From assembly GCF_000182925.2 (NCBI RefSeq), contig NC_026503.1, positions 3,596,001 through 3,660,000 on the forward strand: DNA of 64,000 bases, written 5' to 3'. Under the pieces are notes generated by a model, which searched no databases, was not told the DNA's origin, and worked only from the letters and a program-made list of their open reading frames with translations. The stretch is from Neurospora crassa OR74A (Eukaryota > Ascomycota > Sordariomycetes > Sordariales > Sordariaceae). Below, one piece after another: positions 57,530 to 64,000 of this stretch. A program made the position numbers and the translations under genes. Within the stretch, counting starts at the first letter, position 1; every line of letters starts with the position of its first letter.

Positions 57530-59031
57530 GGTGACGAAATGATTATCTAGAAAACACCTCTTTTGTCGATGATACGGGAAAGTCGAGGAGTTCTAGAAGA
57601 ACAGGTAGTCGTGCAAAGCGCCGGTAAAGTGTTAGGCACACAAAGAGGGACCGGCGAAATCGTAGCGAGGGTGTTGATGAGGCTTCGTTGCTGGCGTCGT
57701 GGATGTTGCGATGCGAAAGCAGCTGGAAGCTATGACAAAAGTGTACGGGGCGGCGGCGGATCGAAGGCGGTCGGGCACACGCTACAAGGAAAGATGTCCA
57801 TAGAAGGTTCAATGACCCACGCGAGCCCAGAAGTGCACTGCTGGCATGAACGATACGGCAGGCGAGGACAGCGCTGGACTGGCCCCTGCAATAGTCTTGT
57901 GACTGTTGGCCTGGTATTTCAGGCATTCACACGTGACCTGTCTTTTTTCCTCCCCTTTTTTGCTTGGTGCAGTGAGCGAGCATGCCCGTGGGGCAGTCGG
58001 GGGGGGGGGGGGGGGGGAAGCAAGACGGCCCGTTCAGGGGCAAAATCCCCGGCACAACCGCCCAAAAGGCCCGTCACCGCCCAAAAGAAAGGAAGAAAAT
58101 AAAAGAAAACAGCGGGAAATAAGTACCTGTAAACTACCACACATGCACGCCCGCCTGCAGCTGCCAAAGCGACCGTAGCAACCGCATCAAGAAGCCATGC
58201 AGGTGGCATTGATGCAAGATTCAGGAGAAGGAGGGTTCCAGATGCCACCCGCTCAGTCCGACAAATCTCCCGTCAAGACGCCGTCACTGCTCTCGCCTGT
58301 AATCCCAGACGTTCATCGAAGAAATAGGTTCACTGAATGAAGCAAAGGAACACATTGGCTTGTTTTGAAAATTTTACTTCTTTGTTTGAGGTATGTAGGA
58401 GGAGGATCTATAGTTATGTATAGACGAGTTTCCTTCCCAACCCCAGCACTTGGTTGTGTATGTCCAAACCAAGATGTCAGCTCACAATCGCTGATACGGA
58501 TTATTGCCAATCCGTTGCCATCCGTCTCGTCCCCTTCCCATCCTCCCGTCGTCTCCAGAGGTCTCAAACTCCAAGACAGGTTCTGCAGGGTATATCTACC
58601 CCCGGCCATCAAATCCGTATCTCCGCCTCTACAGAGAGTCCGATTGTGTACACGAGCGCTCTGTAAAAAGCAGCGTGCCACGTAGAAAGTGGAAAAAGTA
58701 GAGCAAGCGCAGGCAGAAAAAAAAAGAATATGTACAAAAACGTTAACAAGAAAAGAACAAGAACATACAGAACATGTCCGCCCAGGCACAGCCCAAAGGA
58801 AGCCGACCCGATGCTTGCTTGCAACTTCGAGTATGCAATTATAATGAAACGGGTGGTACAAAAGGTGTAATCAATGAGCCGGGGGATGAAAATGTAAATA
58901 CCGAATGCCGGACGAGAGAAAGCCGCTGCCGCCAAACGTGGTAAACATCAAAAAAATGCCTCTCCAGTTGCCGTTGTAACCCAGGGTATAATTCGCCATG
59001 TGAATGCTGATAAACGGCCCTCGCCGTGAGT
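57530..59031. other. Spacer between sar1 and the acidic protein gene
   Basis: It holds the sar1 promoter, a G19 tract and the 3' flank of the 59032-61275 gene. A 182-codon minus-strand frame at 58313-58861 lies in the expected 3' untranslated region and looks non-coding. Confidence 0.55.
57999..58017 (+). repeat. G19 tract
   Basis: Nineteen consecutive G on the plus strand, about 470 bases upstream of the sar1 ATG. Confidence 0.95.
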
Positions 59032-61275
59032 TTAATAAGAAAGAACATAGTTGCCCTGGCCGATCTTGCCAGCCATTATTAGACCAACTTCGCGCATGCG
59101 CTCGGCACCTTGTCCTGGAGGAGGTCTCTTGGGCTGAGCCTTCTCCTTGCGGGCCCGGGTGCAATACTTTTGATAATACTTTTCTTTGCGCCTCTGGCGC
59201 TTCTCCTCCAAACCCTTGACAATGTCAATGGCACCCCGAACGTGAGTGTCTTGGGTGGTGGTGCCAGCACGGGATCTGCGAGGCTGCTGCTTGTTGATGT
59301 GAGGGAACATGACAGGACCCTTGGGCAGTGACTTGGTGAATGTCAGGCCCGGTCTGAATGCGAGTGACTTGAACGCAACGCCATCGGCTCCCGTAACAGG
59401 AGAAGCAAGGGGAGACTTTGCGGAAAGAACAGGAGGCGGAGGTGATCTCATCCTGCGGGGAGAAGAGCGGTCGAACAGGTTGCGATCATTACGGCCGCGA
59501 GACTTCTTGGGGCAGGGAGAAAGACGCCTTTTGGGCGGAGGCGAGCGACAGCGCCTAGGCGAGTTCTGAGCCTTCTTTGCACGACCAATGCGGCCACGCT
59601 CCGAGTGTAAATCTTCCAACTGCCACATGTCGTCCTCGCTATCTTCATGTCCGTGAGCGCTTTTGTTATACAACTCCTCCCCCTCATCCTCAGGCTCCGA
59701 GGTGGGAAAGCTGGGATCAATGTCTTGAGGAATGAAGACGAGCTTGTTCTGCTTGCGGGCAGCCATGCGCTCCAAGTAAGCCGCCTCCAAGGGACGGTCC
59801 TCATCCAAGGTACCGCAAACGAAATCTGTGCTGTCAGGCAAATCAGGGGTAGCAGGGCGGAAGTCACGAGTCCTAATCGTGTCGCGCCTCTTGAGAGCAC
59901 GGCGAGCGACGTTGTTGCCATCTGAGCCAGCAGACGAGTCAGAGGACTCGTCAACGGAACCCCGACGGAAAACGGGGGTAGCACCAGACAATGAAAGATC
60001 GGCAAGACCACCAGTAGTCCAAAGAACCAGGTCATCGTCATCCTCATCGTCGGACTCGCCGAACCCAATCTCGGAGTCGGTCTTGTAACCGTCAGACGCA
60101 TCATCACCCCAGACAGAGACGGAGTGACTATCGCTGAGATCTTCGTCTTCGTCCTCGTCTTCGTTGTCGTCCTCATCGTCGTCCATGCTGTCCTCGTCTT
60201 CGTCCTCGTTATCATCTTCCTCGTCCTCATCGCCGCCCGCCTCCTCCTCATCATCCTCTCGCGCTTCGCCCGATTGCATTGCTTCCTCAAGCTCGGCCTC
60301 TTCTTCGGCTTCCTTTCCGATCTTGCGAATAGCGAGCTCCTTCTTGAGCGTGTCGTCGATGGTAAGCTTAGGCTTGAAAGTCAAATCCTCGCGTATCCAG
60401 TCTTCTTCCTGAGGCTCATCGCTCGCGAACTCGTGGAACCGGACACGCTCGCTCTGCAAATCTCCGAGCTGGGCAGTAAGATACTTCTTTGAAATAGTAG
60501 CCACAGAGCTTCTGCGAGACAGGTTTTTGGGGCTCAATTCAAACAATTCCTTGAGTGGCGAGGTAACCGAGGTTGGGAGCGGTGTAGCGGGACGGATAGG
60601 CTGAGTTGGCGAAGGCTGATCTCTCTGTGGATGGGGAGCACAAACAAACTTGATGGTCGGTTTCTTGAGCGCTTCCTGAGTCTTTACTTCCTCCTTGGCT
60701 GGCGTGGGCGGGGCGTGCGTCAATGTTTGATCGTTAACTAGGGGCTTGGCCGCGCAAGCGAAAGAGATGCATCGCTTCTTCTCTGGCGCCGGCGTGGCAG
60801 CAGCCAACGGGGCTACCTGGAGTCCTTCATCCAAGACAGTGCTGGGCTTCGTGTCGGTGGCTTTGGACGAGAGTCGGAAGGTGATGCCAGTGCGACGTGG
60901 GCTCGGTGAAGTAGTACGAGGAGGGGTAGTGATTCCGGTATCGCAGGTGTAGTCGGCAGTCGAAGCCAGGCTGAAAGTGCTGGTGATAGAGCGTCTCCTT
61001 CCCAGTCGACGTGGTTGATAATCAGACTCGGCATGGTCAGAGTCGAAGGGGTTATGAAGAGCCTTGGTCAACATGGACTCTTGATGTGGGCTGCCCCTGC
61101 GAACGGGAGCGCGCTCAAAGTGTGGTGGCATGGGTAGCAATGTCGAATCCGGGGGTTCATCCGCATCGGTCTCCAAGTCTTCCTCTAATGACGGCTCCAC
61201 CATGACGGACTGGGACGTTGTCCACGCAAGGACATGTGATGCCGCGAGTTCGCGCGACATGCGTCGGTTCTCCAT
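59032..61275 (-). CDS. Large acidic/basic fungal protein (possibly DUF2457)
   Basis: A single exon of 747 residues. The first half is Ser/Thr/Pro-rich and disordered, with two short related hydrophobic motifs, KKRCISFACAAKP (about residue 165) and KPTIKFVCAPHP (about 205). A conserved-looking block follows around residues 275-320 (RFHEFASDEPQEEDWI, LTIDDTLKKELAIRKIGKEA). Then comes a strongly acidic tract of about 75 residues of Asp/Glu around 325-400, and a short ordered stretch (DDLVLWTTGGLADLSLSG). The last 200 residues are basic and Arg/Ser/Pro-rich (RRCRSPPPKRRLSP) with a coiled segment VKGLEEKRQRRKEKYYQKY. The overall pattern fits a fungal family that I recall as DUF2457, but that assignment is tentative. 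The mixed acidic and RS/RP-rich character suggests a nuclear or nucleic-acid-associated role, which is inference. Confidence 0.8.
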   Translation of the reverse strand: MENRRMSRELAASHVLAWTTSQSVMVEPSLEEDLETDADEPPDSTLLPMPPHFERAPVRRGSPHQESMLTKALHNPFDSDHAESDYQPRRLGRRRSITSTFSLASTADYTCDTGITTPPRTTSPSPRRTGITFRLSSKATDTKPSTVLDEGLQVAPLAAATPAPEKKRCISFACAAKPLVNDQTLTHAPPTPAKEEVKTQEALKKPTIKFVCAPHPQRDQPSPTQPIRPATPLPTSVTSPLKELFELSPKNLSRRSSVATISKKYLTAQLGDLQSERVRFHEFASDEPQEEDWIREDLTFKPKLTIDDTLKKELAIRKIGKEAEEEAELEEAMQSGEAREDDEEEAGGDEDEEDDNEDEDEDSMDDDEDDNEDEDEDEDLSDSHSVSVWGDDASDGYKTDSEIGFGESDDEDDDDLVLWTTGGLADLSLSGATPVFRRGSVDESSDSSAGSDGNNVARRALKRRDTIRTRDFRPATPDLPDSTDFVCGTLDEDRPLEAAYLERMAARKQNKLVFIPQDIDPSFPTSEPEDEGEELYNKSAHGHEDSEDDMWQLEDLHSERGRIGRAKKAQNSPRRCRSPPPKRRLSPCPKKSRGRNDRNLFDRSSPRRMRSPPPPVLSAKSPLASPVTGADGVAFKSLAFRPGLTFTKSLPKGPVMFPHINKQQPRRSRAGTTTQDTHVRGAIDIVKGLEEKRQRRKEKYYQKYCTRARKEKAQPKRPPPGQGAERMREVGLIMAGKIGQGNYVLSY

Positions 61276-64000
61276 TTTGGTAGGCGGGTACTAGTACTGG
61301 TGCTGGTACTGGTACAAAGTATTTGATAGGCGGGTTGAGTAGGTTCAAAGGTGTTTGCAAGTGTTGACGGTAAGGTGTGGTGGTTATCGTGCTGGAGAGC
61401 GTTGCGAAGGGGAATGGCCAATCGTCAATGGATGGGTCTTGTCGACTTCGCGGGGTGTAAGTGAGGTCGGGAAGATGGTCGTCAGTAGATAGATAGTTGA
61501 GGACTTGCGGTCAAGTCTTCCTAAAGCTCCGCGTAAGCAACGGATTAGGTTGGGCCCCTAAGGACCGGTTGGCTATGACTGCAAAGGCATGATGAACGAT
61601 CTATGGAAGGATGCAGGTTGAAGAGTGGTGTGTGCTGGGTGGTTGTGTGGGTGTATCAAGGCAAGGCCCCTGATTATCAACGTGCTGCGTTGCGGCCGGC
61701 CGGCAATGAGACGGAGCCAACGCAAGAGCAAGTACACTATGTATGTAGCTTGGCTACTTGTTGGGGGGGGTAAGTGGTAGGCTGCGTCTGAGTAGGTTGT
61801 TCGTTGTGGATGACGTCTAAGTTGCCCAAGAGGTAGCCGCCGGAACCGTGGCGAAGAATGGGGAAACAAGAATAAGGTAACGCCTTCTAGAAGAGTTGCC
61901 AGGTTCTTGTTAGTGACGGGACTGGATGGAAGGAAAGGGTCCTCGGCAGATGTCGGGGAGGGAAGGCAAGGCGTGAAAGAAAGAAAAAGAAGCAGAGAAA
62001 GCGCAAAGGCGATCAGCTGGTCGGCGGGCGGGAAAAGGCAAAAATATCAGGATGCGAGGACCAACAAACAGAAGGCACCGAAACGGAGGGATCGTGGAAA
62101 TATCGAATAAATGCAAAAGCCTGTCACGGTCCAGCAGGTGCCTGCCTGCTATGGAGTGCGGATGGGGGTGCGTCTTGCGATTTTGGGGGTGGGGGAGGGG
62201 GGTGCAGCACCGTGCACGGATGCCACTGGGTGGTTACGATGGATAGGTACCTAGGGTACCACACCAAGAGCGGGCTTGCTCCAAATGAATGGAGCCTTCC
62301 CGGCTCTTTTGCAAGTGTGCAGGTATCCACGGGTACGTACCGTGGACTCAAGTACTAGTAGTACTACCGTACCTTCCCTGCCTCCGATAATAGGTCAACC
62401 GCCTGTTGCGAAATGGATGTCGTTGGGATGTGGATGCGCGCACACGCAACTGGCGCGATGCTGCTGGTGGAATCCACGGCAGAGGGCCAACAAGGACAGA
62501 GCAACTATGTAAGAACTAGGGCACCACGGGCAGGGCAAGGGTGACCAGCTCCGAAAAGGAACGGGGAAGGCGGGCGAACGAACGATCGGGACAGGCAGGC
62601 GTGTTAGGGGATCAAAGCGACAGAAATTAAAGGTGCGTACCTCTTGAGAGGGATGATGTCCACGAACGAGGCCTGCGCTGCGTAGGTAGCTGGTACACAC
62701 CTCAGCATCAGCACACCAGTACATACCTCTAGGTACCTCTACGGACCCCAGGGTTCTGCAACCGAAAGAGACTCTGCGAGAGGGAAGCCGGAAAGGGTAG
62801 GGCCAGGGAGAGGAGGAGAACCAACCACGCTAACTCAATTTCTGGTAGTCCGTGAAATGGTAGTGGGGCGCGGCGGCGTGCAGTGGCTGCCAATTGATGC
62901 TGAGCGATTGCTCTCCGAATTGCTCATGAATTTTGCACTGCAAAAGGGCAATGCAGTGCAGTGGACGTCGAGTGGGTCTTGGATCGCATGGATTGAGGCG
63001 CACACAGAAAGCCCACAGCCTTTTTTGCTGCTAGTGCTGAGCGTACCCAGACCCGAGCTAACGAAATACGGGCCAAGCACGAAAAGAAAAATTGAATGTT
63101 GGACTGAACAGGGGCCGGCCGCCGGCTAGGGATGCGCAATGGCGAGAAAGAAAATGGGGTCCCCAAACTCAGACCTTTCTCCTTCCGTTCTTGGTCCGGG
63201 TACCGAGTCCCAAGACTCGAGATCCCCAGTGGTAGGATTGGAGCAGAGCAAGATCGAAAACAAAATGAAAAAAAAAAAAAATGTTTTCGTTGCGAGTGTC
63301 CGAGTTTGAGTGTGTGCGACCCTCCAGCTCCCTTCAAAGCAGGGGAACAACACGGGACCGAGCAAGATTGATCTGAATTTTTGCCGTGGTTCTGCGTGGG
63401 TGTGTCGCCGGTTCGGTAGCTTACACGGAGGTTCTCTGAAAGCCCTGGCCGTGGTTCCCTCGAGTTGAATGCGCACGGGAGAGAGATGAAAGACGAGTGA
63501 GAGCCTCATGTGTCCGGGCTCTTTTAAGGTTCCTTATATGCCTCCAAGCTGCAACTACACCAATGATATCCAAACTGGGTATCAGGGCATCAACACGACG
63601 CTTTTTTTTTATGTATCTTTCTCAACGCTTCTGTGGCCAAAAGGGCTCTTTCTCCGCAGTTAACGGTGTGAATCATGAGCACCGCCGCACCGCGCGGTCG
63701 AGATCGGCTACAGTACCTCTTCGCTTGCCGGTGTTTGTGTGTTTTCAACCGGGCAAAAGGCCGGAGGCGTAAGCTTGTGATGGCCTTGTTGGGTGTTCTT
63801 GTGCCTGGTACGGCAACGCATACATGAGGCAGCTATAAGAAACCAGCCAATATCTGTCAACTGCACGCACACCTACCGACCACCACACGTGTAGTAGAGA
63901 CTCGCCTCTACCTATCATCCCACATTCTGGCATTTTGCTTCTGTCGCTCAGTGTCGCTCATGTGCTCTGATCCAGTCAGCTGGGGCTAAGTCCACACCAT
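61276..64000. other. 2.7-kb right-end spacer
   Basis: It contains the promoter of the 59032-61275 gene and probably the flank of a gene beyond the window. There are small GGTACC-rich palindromes around 62240-62345 and 62725-62745, an A13 run near 63270 and CA/TG-rich simple sequence. ORFs here (up to 137 codons) have no protein-like character. Confidence 0.5.

Noticed and set aside
58313-58861. 182-codon minus-strand frame
   Set aside because: It begins without an ATG, lies where the 3' untranslated region of the 59032-61275 gene is expected, and has no codon bias or domain.
1-64000. Dispersed 5S rRNA or tRNA genes
   Set aside because: I looked for the conserved internal promoter of 5S genes and for GGTTCRANNCC T-loops paired with acceptor stems but found no convincing case. 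A covariance-model scan would be decisive.

Overview
This window looks like nuclear DNA of a filamentous ascomycete, most likely a Sordariales species of the Neurospora/Sordaria type. The genes are eukaryotic and mostly interrupted by short introns (about 50-110 nt) with GTRNGT donors, CTRAC-type branch sites and YAG acceptors. The proteins (Tim23, Sar1, Sec12, Gtr2, the THADA/Trm732 homolog, an LMBR1-like protein) read as typical Sordariomycete versions. The spacers are long and rich in simple repeats. I saw no rRNA, convincing tRNA, CRISPR array, virus-like element or clear transposon.

Layout. 1-6.1 kb: two tandem minus-strand paralogs encoding large coiled-coil proteins of unknown function, the first cut by the window edge. 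7.1-8.0 kb: dephospho-CoA kinase. 9.0-10.4 kb: a fungal protein of unknown function whose second intron appears to be GC-AG, followed upstream by a possible tiny cysteine-rich gene. 13.0-13.8 kb: Tim23, divergent from the large Trm732/THADA gene (14.8-19.8 kb). 19.8-36.1 kb: about 16 kb with only one well-supported gene (25.6-26.6 kb, unknown) and a few weak ORFs. 36.1-37.5 kb: Gtr2. 40.4-42.6 kb: an LMBR1-domain membrane protein, divergent from an aldehyde dehydrogenase with a predicted mitochondrial leader (43.6-45.3 kb). 45.9-48.0 kb: Sec12. 50.5-52.2 kb: a long protein with an internal MIF-like domain, convergent with a patatin-like lipase (52.6-55.2 kb). 56.4-57.5 kb: Sar1. 59.0-61.3 kb: a large acidic/basic protein of unknown function.

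Functionally, Sec12 and Sar1 are an exchange factor and its GTPase for COPII vesicle budding, and they sit within 12 kb of each other. Gtr2 belongs to nutrient signalling at the vacuole, Tim23 to mitochondrial import, Trm732 to tRNA modification and the CoA kinase to cofactor synthesis. These are housekeeping genes and I see no biosynthetic or defence cluster. The most novel material is the tandem coiled-coil pair with its internal 63-residue repeat and shared RVxF-like motif, the embedded MIF-like domain, and several very small candidate genes.

Exon boundaries were inferred by reading frame, splice consensus and family knowledge. All multi-exon models given as firm keep frame exactly, but none has been checked against transcripts.
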